Part shown: positions 10,986 through 21,579 of the stretch, piece by piece | Position numbering within the stretch: position 1 is the first letter of the stretch | Layout of the letters: the number at the start of each line of letters is the position of its first letter | Origin: Siphonodentalium dalli | Lineage: Eukaryota; Mollusca; Scaphopoda; Gadilida; Siphonodentaliidae | NCBI GenBank assembly: GCA_032622095.1 | Contig: CP136068.1 | Span: forward strand, 56,628,025 to 56,692,024 | DNA: 64,000 bases | Direction: 5' to 3' | Translations under genes and position numbers: made by a program | Notes under the pieces: generated by a model | The model's input: only the letters and a program-made list of their open reading frames with translations | Told to the model about the DNA's origin: nothing | The model's database searches: none

Positions 10986-11766
10986 AACAGAGAATCAACT
11001 TCCTGTGGCCTTACAATTACTTATTTAAAATTTGCAGCACAAGTTATCTCCCATTTCCCCTCTTGGGATGCGGAGCTAACCGGGAGCTTGGAATATAAAA
11101 TTTGCTTTCACATCTCAAGGTATCAACCATCCCTAGGGCCCTACTTGAAAATATATAGATATATTAGTTTGAGATGGTCATTTCTACATTTCTCTAGTAA
11201 TGAGAATGAGTTAAAATGTGCACTTAGTAGTGTACAGCAGAGCCAGTTTTACCACACCCGACGTCTGTTTACTCACATCCGTAATCCCTTTTATTCGGAT
11301 TATCACCGGGTGCGAATAAGTAAAATGGTATTTATAGAATGGATATGTTTTTCCAAAATCATAAAGAATTCCACCGAGTTTGCACCTGAAGGAATATTCG
11401 AGTAACTAACAGCTATTTTCTCGTAAGTGGGTAAAGATACTAACAATCTGAATACACCATCGTTTCAAGAAAAAAATACGGAATATTATGATATAAACTC
11501 AGAATTCGCGAATGTTTGTGTGGCATAAAAATTTGTACTCTTGCAAATCATCTGCCAATGAAAATGCAGTATACAAACTTTTTACTTTCCAAACTGTACT
11601 TTATATAACTATAATAACTAAATATAAAATATTGATTTAATATTATTAAATAATATTTTATTCAACTAACAGTGATTCCTAGGGACTGTGGTAACACTAA
11701 CAGTGATTCCTAGTTCCAGGGAAACTCGAAAGATTTACACTCTTTTGAGTTTCAGATTGGGTGTGT
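10986..11766. other. non-coding DNA, nothing recognised
   Basis: A plus-strand open frame crosses part of this stretch (to 11405), but its composition and lack of pattern suggest chance. The sentence-like repeat AACAGTGATTCCTAG occurs twice at about 11669 and 11698. Confidence 0.35.
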
Positions 11767-12350
11767 ACATTTTCTATCTGAGGCTCATACCTTTTCTATT
11801 TACAGGCGATAAAGGACTCCTGGTGCCAGATTCTGATTGGTTCTCTTCTTATGGTGACAATAAAGACAAGATTCCACCAAAAGTTCCGAAATCCGTACCT
11901 TGTTGTGCTAAATAAAAGACATTTATCATTTGTCAATTTTGCGCAAACACATTTTATTTCCTGGTTACGTTCGTTTGACTTTCTGTTCCAGCATGTCAAA
12001 TTGTTGTCATGCGCAGTGCCATCGTTCAAATTGCACCGGATATCGGAGATACTATATACCGAGACCAACCAATAACAAACGCTAACTACCGAGAACAAGT
12101 CTAAATTTGATAATTAAGTCATAATAATGTTTAATTATAGTGAATGTATCAGTCTTGAGTGGATATTATACCATATTTGACATTTAAAATAACATATTAT
12201 GGGTATACCGATAACTTGAAACATCATTTAAATTCTTTATTCTCATCACCCATATAATGCATACACAAATATAATGCATACATAAATAAACATATTTAAT
12301 GATATGTCAGGAAACCTGAATTATAATGAATAGCCAGGTTTATTAGATAT
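11767..12350 (+). repeat. inverted repeat I, left arm (~580 bp)
   Basis: This arm matches the reverse complement of 14945-15531 nearly base for base, with scattered differences. It carries a possible gene-end exon (11806-11915), its 3' sequence, and the segment ending CCAGGTTTATTAGATATATA. The inner edge dissolves into TA-rich DNA. The 2.6-kb spacer holds a split Helitron and a hairpin element. Confidence 0.9.
11806..11915 (+). CDS. possible terminal exon, unknown protein (copy 1)
   Basis: A pyrimidine-rich tract and acceptor (TTTTCTATTTACAG) precede a 110-nt frame. It encodes DKGLLVPDSDWFSSYGDN, then KDKIPPKVPKS and a CC-A-K end before TAA at 11913-11915. The stop overlaps an AATAAA-like polyadenylation signal. 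The inverted copy at 15383-15492 has only three coding differences: D to N, V to T, and one silent. I do not recognise the family. The upstream exon is not present next to this copy, so it is at best a gene fragment. Confidence 0.4.
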
Positions 12351-12452
12351 ATATAATATATATATATATGTTAAATATGTTTTACATATGACATAAATAT
12401 ATATTATATATATATTATATTATATTATACATATTATATATATATATATATA
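12351..12452. repeat. TA-rich microsatellite-like tract
   Basis: Long TATATA runs (12351-12452), matched by similar TA-rich DNA at 14362-14395 and 14840-14945. The Helitron at 12453 was inserted between A and T inside such a tract. Confidence 0.7.
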
Positions 12453-14361
12453 TCTACTATATATTTTGGGACTTCTGCCTGTATGTGTGTGTGTTAAGCC
12501 AAAAAAAAAAACGTCTCTGTTTCCGGTACCCGGCCTGGCTGAGATTTTCTTGCCGGTCTCAATTTTTTTTATTTTTTTTTCACGAAGTCCATAGTAACCT
12601 GTCTGCAGGCAGGCTATGGTTTTCCCAATACCAACAGCAGAACTAACCACCAATCGCATACACACCTGACGCATGTGTAGGCCATGTGCGCGATCGCGCA
12701 TCTTGATAAAAATAAGACAACTAGGTCGGCCATGCTACGCAGTGAATACCGTCGCGTAAATCAAACTCCACCCCGACGAGTCACTACGGAAATCCCCCGT
12801 CTTTTGTGGGCTGTGTACACTGATGTGTATTTTAAAAAGTACAATGTATTAATTATACCGGTAGCTCCCTTAACTTCCTTAAGACCATCTGTTCACGACA
12901 AAATTAAACAGTGAAAAGCAGGTGCGTTTTTGGCGGGAAAATGACAGTCCGTATTACGTTATCAGTCCTGGAAATTAGCGTCATCAAAAGCCGAAATCAC
13001 CATCACCATTGACAAGACGAAACCGTCATCAAAGATTAAAATGCATTGGCATCCTTGAATTCACAAAAACCCGATTTTAACCCACTTTAAATAAACAACT
13101 GTCTGTTATGTCTTATGAATGACACAACAACTCGGTCACTGTGTCACCAACCAAACGAATCAGTGGGGCACGTGAATAAACTCTGTGTAACTATTTACGA
13201 CAGACTCTCTTTGATGTTTTCCGACCAAGCAGCAGATACCACTGATAGAAACAACTCGCACTGTATGAAAGTATTAAACACACATTTCTGATCATCTGAT
13301 GTGCATACATGTACTGCATGTAAGGATTATTTGATAACTTGCTGTTAATTACACTGAAAGTTGGCAGGTAATCAATTCTGCTATTTAAAACTTTACGGGA
13401 TTCAAAACAAAATAAGTCGGAAATAGGTGACTTTAAACCACAATACTAGTTAGTGATTTGGTAATATGGACAAGTTGTCACTGAAAAATAATGATCATCT
13501 ATGAAGAGAAATAAGAGGGGATGAAAATACAATAGGTTTTATTGAAATGGCAAGTATTTATTCCATAAAACGACCTCTGTCAACACCAACAACTGTAAAA
13601 TTGCGTCGGCAGTGATGAATAGAATGGCATAAAATGTGTAACCTCAGCCCAATCTACACCAGAGATATTCAGGGGAAGATTGGAACAAAACATGTTTATT
13701 CCTGCATATCCAAGAACAGTCAGTAACATTGTTCTGGTCACATGTAATGTGTAAATAAAGGTATCAGATGCTACTGTTGCATTGTGGGCTGGTACCGGTA
13801 GCGGCATGGACTACATGTATGTAAGAGGAATAACTCTAAACCCATGGCCATAGCCTAATACATTGAATTTTCACACTGGAGCTAGAAAATATCTTTAACA
13901 CCTAATACATGACATAATAGTCCAGCAAGCTGCATAATATATTACCAGTTAGCATGTATAAAAGCATGCCAACTTTATAATACATGTTAAAAGGGTGTAC
14001 TACACTATTTTATCACTTTCAAATGGGCGGTTAAAAAAAAAAAAACCCTGCCTGCCTACCTGGAAAATTTTCCCCATGTTATCGGAAACAGACATGTTTT
14101 TTTTTTGGCCTTAGCTATGGCCTGGAAAACTGCCCGACAGATTTTGACGAAATTTGATACCTAAGGGTATTTATTTCCGGGGATTGTTTTGGACGCGTCA
14201 AACGTAATCACGACCTAACCTTGACCTTCAAAAGGGTCAATTCAAGGTCAAATCTGGTAAAATCAGACGGATTTCGACGGGTACTTTTGTCGGGTACTTC
14301 CGGGCAGTGTTTTGGACGGGTCAAATCAAACAGCCCGGACGAAGTCGGGTCCACCTGCTAG
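12453..14361 (+). mobile_element. Helitron (non-autonomous), split by a nested transposon
   Basis: The 5' end is TCTACTATATATTTTGGGAC after a host A. The 3' end is a hairpin, CCCG (14334-14337) and CGGG (14346-14349), followed eight bases later by CTAG (14358-14361) and a host T. 5'-TC, a 3' hairpin plus CTAG, and A|T insertion without a TSD are Helitron hallmarks. Both ends resemble the tandem Helitrons at 42217-43621, including TATATATTTTG at the start and the motif GACGAAATTTGATAC. An unrelated TIR element (12494-14112) interrupts it 41 bp from the 5' end, leaving only about 290 bp of Helitron. Confidence 0.78.
12494..14112. mobile_element. AGGCC/poly-A TIR element nested in the Helitron
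   Basis: The left end reads TTAAGCC, an A tract, then CTGTTTCCGGTA. The right end read inward is TAAGGCC, an A tract, CATGTCTGTTTCCGATAAC. These match the ends of the 5243-9084 element in order and spacing, so both belong to one family. The interior (about 1.5 kb) has no recognised gene; a minus-strand open frame at 13580-13807 looks accidental. Subterminal CCTGCCTGCCTACC is shared with the other copy. The TSD is not clear here. Confidence 0.65.
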
Positions 14362-14670
14362 TTATATATATATATACAATATATATATAACATGTTTATT
14401 ATATGACTATCGTTTTTCTTTCCCCAATACCGCTATTGTATAGCGATCATTTCATGGCCATCGGATCAGCTGCAGTTTGATCCGATGTCATACCACCCTT
14501 CCTCATCTCGCATACTGCGCATGACCGGAAAAAGCAGTACAGTTCTTTCTTTATTTTTGATACTAGCGAGCGTGTGAATTGGTTTCATTTCATAATTAAT
14601 GAGAGAAATTGTGCTTTTTAAATAAAAAGCATGTGCTTTTTAAATAAAAAGCATGTCATATAATAAACCT

Positions 14671-14834
14671 GTTATCGCTGCAGTGAATTGATCTGGGCTT
14701 TGCATCACGTCTCGTTGAAGAGGTCAGATCGCTGGATCAAACTCGACGCCTGCGGCGGCTCGTTTGATCCAGCGATCTGACCTCTTCAACTCGACGTGAT
14801 ACTTCGCTCCAGATCAATTCACTGCAGCGATAAC
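14671..14834. repeat. foldback hairpin element, ~164 bp
   Basis: Arms of about 75 bp face each other: GTTATCGCTGCAGTGAATTG at 14671 and its complement ending 14834, with GAGGTCAGATCGCTGGATCA repeated inverted in the middle. The loop is CCTGCGGCG-like. A hairpin this regular suggests a foldback MITE; no TSD is evident. Confidence 0.85.
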
Positions 14835-14944
14835 ATGTATATATTATATTATATATATATTATAATATATATAATATATATATAATATATATACCATATA
14901 TAACAAATATGATATAATCTATATTATATAATATATATATTCTA

Positions 14945-15531
14945 TATATATCTAATAAACCTGGCTATTCATAATAATTCAGGTTTCCGGGCAAATCATT
15001 AAACATGTTTATTTATGTATGCATTATATTATATTTGTGTATGCATTGTGATGAGAATAAAGAATTGAATTGATGTTTCAAGTTATCGGTATACCCATAA
15101 TATATGTCATTTTAAATGTCAAACATGGTATAATATCCACTTAAGACTGATACATTCACTATAATTAAACATTATTATGACTTAATTATCAAATTTAGAC
15201 TTGTTCTCGGTAGTTAGCGTTTGTTATTGGTTGGTCTCGGTATATAGTATCTCCGATATCCGGTGCAATTTGAACGATGGCACTGCGCATGACATCAATT
15301 TGACATGCTGGAACAGAAAGTCAAACGAACGTAACAAGGAAATAAATTGTGTTTGCGCAAAATAGACAAATGAAAATGTCTTTTATTTAGCACAGCAAGG
15401 TGTGGATTTCGGAACTTTTGGTGGAATCTTGTCTTTATTGTCACCATAAGAAGAGAACCAATCAGAATCTGGCACCAGGAGTCCTTTATTGCCTGTAAAT
15501 AGAAAAGGTATGAGCTTCAGATAGAAAATGA
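14945..15531 (-). repeat. inverted repeat I, right arm
   Basis: Reverse-complement partner of 11767-12350. It ends near CAGATAGAAAATG at about 15528, and beyond that only this side continues into the intron and exon A (15677-15908). Confidence 0.9.
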
Positions 15532-15897
15532 TAGTGGGTCATCAGAGTCTCAATACAGATGAATATCATGTATTGTGACTCAACTAGACCCGCACGGCCT
15601 GCCATACCCTGTGTAGAGCTATCTATTTCACAACATTTTTCAACTAAACAATGAATGCTGGCCTTATTATCTCACCATATATTTTCAGTCGGTACTCCCC
15701 GCCACAAGTTGACGCCAAAAGTTCCCTGTGTCGGTGTATCTAAATCCTTTAATCGGACATTTCTAAACTGTCTAATGTTGGTGACCTCGATAAGTCGTCC
15801 ATCTTCACGTTCTTGTTGACATTTTACACAAGGCCACGTGCTCGGAAGAACTACTGGGTAATTTACTACGTCCGGTTTGGCCTATAGTCCATTTCAC
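15383..15897 (-). pseudogene. possible two-exon gene end (exons A and B), unknown protein
   Basis: On the minus strand exon A ends at 15677 with the donor TATG|GTGAGA. A 184-nt intron ends TTTTCTATTTACAG, and exon B runs from 15492 to TAA at 15383-15385. Splicing in phase 1 joins STCGGEYRLKIYG to NKGLLVPDSDWF without a stop. That frame has a stop shortly upstream, so exon A would need an internal acceptor near CCGACACAG. A second exon A frame stays open for about 69 codons (VKCQQEREDGRLIEVTNIRQ) but would stop just after the splice. The family is not recognised. This is the only copy with both exons adjacent. Confidence 0.35.
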
Positions 15898-15908
15898 GAA
15901 TAACTATT
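15593..15908 (+). repeat. inverted repeat II, left arm
   Basis: This matches the reverse complement of 17072-17306 and 18286-18356; the right arm is interrupted by a 969-bp TIR element. It contains exon A and most of the following intron of the possible gene, from CCTGCCATACCCTGTGTAGA to ATAGTCCATTTCACGAATAA. Identity is very high. Confidence 0.92.
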
Positions 15909-17071
15909 GCGTTCAAGCTGCAGACAGAGTTTAGTCTCTGCGCGAAGAGATGTCGTAACGCTGCGGCTGCAGGCACGTGTATTTTTTTAAATAAAATATT
16001 TTTTTTATAGAAGTGTTTTGTAATAATAATAAATAATAATAATTCATTCTGGCTTGACCTAGACCATTTTCAAACGAATATGGACATTTATGTTTCTCAG
16101 AATAATGCAGAATTAGCTGTAACCTACAAAAATCTAAAATAAATATGTATATAGGAGGTATCAAATTTGCTTCTAAAATAAATAAATACGACATTGCTTC
16201 CCATTCCATGTAGGTGCTAGCAGGGTAAGTGCTGTGTAGGAGACTGAACTCAGGATGGAGCTTATGTTGCGTTCTGGGACGGAAAGTATCCAAACACAGC
16301 GATCTGTAAATGACAAAATAGGCCTACAAAGCTGAAAAGTTTTCGCGATCGCCGCACTGTTTTTTTTAGATTTAAGCTCGCTATATAGTCAACAAAACTC
16401 AAATAAAATCACATCATGTTGCATTATTATGGTTTATTTCTCCATTATACAGCACAAAACATGATTTAAGTGTCATTTTCCGCCTTAGTTTTATCCAACT
16501 TGGTTCTGCTTGGTATTTCTACGCACCCCTGCTTATCGTCGGCATGCATTTTCTATGGGATATTTAGAACGGGTCTATAAAACTATTAGGCTATAACTTT
16601 GTTATCTTTCATATTTTCCGTGAAATTTCAAATATGTGCCAGGGACATATATCCCGTCCGGAATGTGCATAAACATTTCCAGTTTCTCATCGTATTTTTA
16701 TTTATTTTATGCGACAAAATTGTCGTAAATGTCAGAAAACCAAACTGACCAGTCTATGTTTTGCGTTATGAGCTAACGCTCGATGAACATCTATATAGGC
16801 CTATAGTTCTATTGAGATTTTTTTATGTCCTTTTATACCCCATAATCACTAAAATGAGATGTCTCTCACCCACCACACGATTTGTTAAAAGTGAAATTAT
16901 AAGAAGTGAGATTGTTTTATCGGTTAGCAGATACATTTCCGGATAAAACGGAGTGATCTTCATATCCCGTATATTCAGGAGATGCATCTTTCAATGATAT
17001 ATGTAATTTTTGTTTTGCTGATATATATCAAAAATATAAAAAATCGACATCCCTGTACCCCATCAGTTAAC
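15909..17071. other. spacer of inverted repeat II
   Basis: This 1.16-kb loop between the inverted arms contains no recognised gene. A minus-strand open frame of 120 codons (15931-16293) and short others lack family patterns. Confidence 0.4.
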
Positions 17072-17095
17072 GGTTATTCGTGAAATGGACTATAG

Positions 17096-17301
17096 GCCAA
17101 ACCGGACGTAGTAAATTACCCAGTAGTTCTTCCGAGCACGTGGCCTTGTGTAAAATGTCAACAAGAACGTGAAGATGGACGACTTATCGAGGTCACCAAC
17201 ATTAGACAGTTTAGAAATGTCCGATTAAAGGATTTAGATACACCGACACAGGGAACTTTTGGCGTCAACTTGTGGCGGGGAGTACCGACTGAAAATATAT
17301 G
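17096..17301 (+). pseudogene. inverted extra copy of exon A
   Basis: Plus-strand copy of exon A with the same donor (TATG|GTGAGG). The following intron is broken by the TIR element at 17312-18280, and no exon B follows, so the copy is incomplete. Confidence 0.4.
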
Positions 17302-17311
17302 GTGAGGTAAT

Positions 17312-18280
17312 CAGGTCGGGCACAGGTACCAATCGATCTCCAGAGACCGAACGATCTAGGAAGACCGATCGGTCTCCCCAAATTACTATGCTATTGAAGA
17401 AAGTTATTGACACGCACCGAAGCGACGACGAAAACCGGCAACATCGAAAAGTGTTTATTAAAATATAATTTTATAGATGAGTACCGGAGGGGATCATAAC
17501 GGCAATATTGTCGTATTTGAGTGCAGATTCTTATTATTATACCGGATGTTCTGCCTTTGATTGAAGAATTAGCTTATAAAAATAATATTTTCAACATACG
17601 AGATATATTTTTTTCCCTGGTGCGCTCAAGTGAATATCATCCAAGTTGAAACTGTGTTGCAATCGGTGATTGGTTGGAATTAAAAGGTATGTTCTATTAA
17701 ATTCAGGGGTAAGATTTGTTGCAGCAGAAATAACAGCGGTCAACTACGGAAACACAGAGAGGTAACAACACTAATGTATTTCGCTTGACGACCGGACTGA
17801 AACCATATTTTTCCCATATTCCGAGTTTCATAACCAACCTGTCTCCCATAGGCCTGTACAATTTTGTACCGTTATACTGCGTTCCAAATGGTGCATTGCA
17901 GTGCACCACATATTTTAACCAATCAAATCGTTTCTTTCTTATATACCCCAAGTGACATATCGAATGCTCCACAAGAGTTGACGGAAACGATATTATTTGA
18001 TCAAGTAAAGACTCATTTTTCACAGTTTTATCGACACGTTTCACCATTTGTATTAGGTAATACGTCTGAAATGAGGATTAAACTGTAAAATAGTGGTCCA
18101 ACATGTTCAGGTTTGCATTTTAATTTGCTAACAAAACTCGTAGATGTTTTTGAGTAGCCATTTGTCGAGGTACAACATGCCTTATCGCGACTATCCATTA
18201 TTACTTATTTTTGGGGAGACCGATCGGTCTTCCTAGATCAATCAGTCTCCGGAGATCGATTGGTACCTGTGCCCGACCTG
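17312..18280. mobile_element. 969-bp TIR transposon with TSD GTAAT
   Basis: The ends are CAGGTCGGGCACAGGTACC and its complement GGTACCTGTGCCCGACCTG, within TIRs of about 69 bp (17312-17380, 18212-18280). GTAAT flanks both sides (17307-17311, 18281-18285), and the paralogous arm at 15661-15680 shows the pre-insertion sequence. A minus-strand open frame of 114 codons inside (17703-18047) is not recognisable as a transposase. The superfamily is unassigned. Confidence 0.85.
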
Positions 18281-18359
18281 GTAATAAGGCTAGCATTCAT
18301 TGTTTAGATGAAAAATGTTGTGAAATAGATAGCTCTACACAGGGTATGGCAGGCCGTCA

Positions 18360-18399
18360 GCCGCCCTAATGGGCAGTTTGAGCTTATCATTAGGGCGGC
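18360..18399. repeat. short GC-rich hairpin
   Basis: GCCGCCCTAAT pairs with ATTAGGGCGGC across an 18-nt loop. It lies at the outer edge of inverted repeat II. Confidence 0.7.
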
Positions 18400-18426
18400 G
18401 TAGTGTCTAGACTCAACAGGGTCTAA

Positions 18427-18761
18427 GTGCCACCGCACACGCTGCGATTAAAATCGTAAGTGGGGAAAATCGCAGGAGGAAGCATCCAATGCGCATGCCC
18501 ACGACAATATCGTAGCCAAATCGTAGCAATCAAGCACTGTTTGATTTTACCAGGAAAATCGTGGCGTGACTTTGGCAACGCGCGCGATCGTAGCTGTCAC
18601 ATGACCACTGCCACTGTGACTGTCGCACTGGTCATGTTGTAAATACCACGAAAATCGTAGCTGCAAAGATCGCAGCACCGTAGCGTCTGCGGGCAAGCTA
18701 CGATTTCTCCACCTACGATTTCCCCCACTTACGATTTTAATCGTAGCGTCTGCGGTGGCAC
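18427..18761. mobile_element. PIF/Harbinger-like MITE, 335 bp, TSD TAA
   Basis: The TIRs begin GTGCCACCGCA and end TGCGGTGGCAC. They extend about 45 bp inward (GATTAAAATCGTAAGTGGGG against its complement). TAA flanks both sides (18424-18426, 18762-18764). A 3-bp TWA target is characteristic of PIF/Harbinger, but the assignment is inferred from TSD and TIR only. There is no ORF of its own. Confidence 0.8.
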
Positions 18762-18764
18762 TAA

Positions 18765-19162
18765 GTCAAGTGATTCCTAGACATAGGGTCAGTAGCCTGA
18801 GTAGGGACTGTGCCTGTGGTTCAATCGTTGGGCCCTAGAAGTAGAATAGTCGGAATTAATGTACCAAAAACAATGGATCAACATTTGCGCTGTATCAATA
18901 TGATCCCATAAATTGCCATCTTCTTAAACAAACTCACACAAATTCTTATATGAAATCAATTTAGATATCAAATTATAAACACTAGAGAAGACAAATCGGC
19001 CATTTTCTTCGTGGTCTTATTCGTGCAACTAGCTAGATCCGGTTGTCCGGTTAACACAAAACTGGACCCGGAACTGAACAAGCGTAAGTTTCCTTGAGAT
19101 TGACTGAATCGCAGAATTGGACGATGACGTCATTTTTGTCGGCAGAATAGCCAAACAGGCTA
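18765..19162. other. non-coding DNA, nothing recognised
   Basis: No gene or repeat identified. It ends in half of a palindrome (GGCAGAATAGCC) that is completed after the next element. Confidence 0.35.
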
Positions 19163-20050
19163 GGGGAGACCCGGGCAAAGCGGATCACGTAAGGGTTTCT
19201 TGAACAAAATGCAACCGGCAATCAGAATTATTAGCACTGTCAGTTTCTAATCATGATGACATAACATTTGACGGATGATGCATTAAGATACATCTATTGG
19301 TTTGGTTGCTATATGGTGATTTTTAATTTTGATCCGCTTTACCCGGCCGTTGGGCAAATCGGATCACCACATCGGGCAAAGCGGATCAGCAAACGAATCC
19401 TTCTGAAAATGCAATAATTTTCAACTATTTATATGCTTTTTAGTTTTATTTATTACAATAATACATATTTATCCCAAATAATTAATACCGCGTGTTTTCA
19501 AACGTTCAAGTTTATCAATTATGGTCATGCTCCGACAAGGCACGAGTTTTGTCGATACATCGGACTAAAATTGTCCAAATTCACTTAATCTACGCATGTG
19601 TACCGGAAGTTAGTCATGTTAAATGAATGATCCGCTTTGCCCGATCCGCTTTTCCCAGATCACACCTTTTTACAGTCCGGCGAATTACGCGCGTGTCCTA
19701 TCAAATATAGGAAATTGACATATTGTCTTATTCCACATATATATTGCCTAAGACACCGACAACATTTATTCGGGTAGATGGGTATGTGACCATCGATCTG
19801 CGCAATAGATATGCGCACACGCACAACAATTACATATTTGGTAAAATCGTAAAATGTCGACGAAAATGTTTTAATGGGCTACAAAATTTTAGTATAGGCC
19901 TACCTAGTTCTCTGTGGAAATGTATAAAAACTAACCAAACATAAAACTATCTTATTCTAAAATACGGATAGAATCGGAATAATTTGCTAGTATTGAAATA
20001 ATAAAGGTGATCGGCTTTGCCCGGGCGATCCGCTTTGCCCGGGTCCCCCC
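19163..20050. mobile_element. Tc1/mariner-like non-autonomous element, 888 bp
   Basis: The ends are GGGGAGACCCGGGCAAAGCG and CGCTTTGCCCGGGTCCCCCC, directly flanked by TA on both sides (19161-19162, 20051-20052). The motif GGGCAAAGCGGATCA recurs at least six times in both orientations, near both ends and in the interior (19370, 19630, 20010-20040). There is no transposase ORF. TA target and short TIRs suggest Tc1/mariner/pogo. Confidence 0.78.
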
Positions 20051-20052
20051 TA

Positions 20053-21237
20053 CAGGTTATTCTGCCGCTAGCGGCATAATAAGATTGCACTCTTATTCTG
20101 CCGTTGGGGCAGAATAGCCTTTCCCTTTTGATATATGCTCCGCAGTCCGCACATAAATCAAAATCTTGTTTAGAATTAGGCCACATTGTATGTTAAAACA
20201 ACCAATTTGAAAGGTTACTGTTGGAACTTTTCTTAATAACATCTCTAGGCCTATTCATAGCTCAGATATATTCCTCATACAAAGAAATTAAAAGCCAATA
20301 TTTAGCTACAAACAACACGAAGGAGTAACGTGGGAATTGGTTAATAATTACCATCCCAATTCAATTAAAATATAGCATGCCGATATTTGTCGCGTATAAG
20401 TAAACGAAAAAGTTCACTAAACGATATTAAATAACATGTTAAACACCGATATAAAAGGTTCATGTTCGAATTAAATTTCTTATACAATCGTCAAATCCCC
20501 GTGCAGTATAATAGTAGATAGCATTCCGATTTATGTCACGTGAAAATAAATGAAACATGTTCAAATAACAATGCAACAAAGCAGGTTAAATAATAATAGA
20601 AACACATAACGCGCAGCGCGCTAATGGTTAACGCGCGTTATGTTAATTGGCTCGAACTTCTTGGTATGTGAACAACAGCTAGGTTTGGCACTAACTGTAT
20701 TGTCTTGTTATATAGTGCGCTAGTTTCACTAGCTCAACCACCCAAGCATATATAAGTTTATAATAGCTAGCATGGTCCAAATCCTAATCAGGATTGATCA
20801 AGAGATTGAAACTGGATACAGTGATATATAGTCAAAAAGAGTTTATGTGGTACCTGAACCTTGTGGTATTTTAAAATTCAAAGACTCACTTCAAAACAAT
20901 CTTGACAATAAAGTCACGGTCTGTAGTGTAGTGTATGGGTTTAACAACAATACATTCTTGCCAATTTCTTGGGAGAGATCTCCCAAACCAGAAGTTACTT
21001 TTATTTATGGAAATTGCTCAACTACAAATCCTGTGCATGTTCAGAACGTCAGATTTCAGTTGGGAAGTAACTACCACATGTTTCCATTGGCTGTCACAAC
21101 CTGTAAAGTGTTATTTACTGTATATAATGCATGCATAGTTTTTAACTACTCCTGTATAGTTGAGACATTTTTTGTTCTACGTACAAATTTACCCAACTTG
21201 TTCTCGGAGTCCATATTGGAGTGTTTGGTTAAACCTT
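20053..21237. other. mostly unique DNA with short palindromes
   Basis: TGCCGCTAGCGGCA near 20074 and a second GGCAGAATA copy form a small palindromic unit around the Tc1-like insertion. CATAACGCGC (20608-20617) pairs with GCGCGTTATG (20634-20643). A plus-strand open frame at 20847-21239 (130 codons) shows no recognised domain and may be chance. Confidence 0.45.
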
Positions 21238-21579
21238 AAAGATCCGAATTAACGCTTTCAAAATTACTATTTCCTTGGCTTCGGGGGTCAAAAATATTTG
21301 ATTCGAGTCGAGGAACCCACCATCAAAGTTCAGAGTGATCAGATATCGATTTTTGAAATATATTATTTTTCACCGCCGATAATTGGAGTGGCCCAGTAAA
21401 AGGTCGACAAGAAGACGGTCTCGGACCAAATTGCGGATGAAGATGGATAACTCTAAAATCAAGCGGATTTTTTGTGTCAGATATTTGACAAACAAGCAAA
21501 GTTTTGTTGAAAAAAAATGCTGATAAATGTTGTTGGAATCTTATGATATGGTGACCATAGACTCGGATTGAGTATCTTT
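21238..21579. repeat. decayed copy of the palindromic MITE at 54894
   Basis: The left part matches the 54-kb MITE: AAATTACTATTTCCTTGG, GAGTCGAGGAACCCACCATC, AGTGATCAGATATCGAT. The right end, CGGATTGAGTATCTTTAA, matches its terminal ATTGAGTACCTTTAA. Most of the right arm is replaced or diverged. Confidence 0.7.

Larger units (their letters stand above)
17072..18356 (-). repeat. inverted repeat II, right arm (interrupted)
   Basis: 17072-17306 is the inverted copy of the exon A arm, and 18286-18356 is the inverted copy of its intron. A TIR transposon lies between them. Comparison with the uninterrupted left arm gives the empty site, GAGATAATAAGGCC. Exon B is absent beyond 18356. Confidence 0.9.

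Noticed and set aside
10920-11405. 161-codon plus-strand ORF
   Set aside because: Starts in repeat DNA, composition is irregular and no domain is recognised.
15931-16293. 120-codon minus-strand ORF in the inverted-repeat spacer
   Set aside because: No recognisable family, and includes simple-sequence Lys/Tyr runs.
17703-18088. Transposase of the 969-bp TIR element
   Set aside because: Open frames exist on both strands but neither shows catalytic motifs or a DNA-binding pattern.
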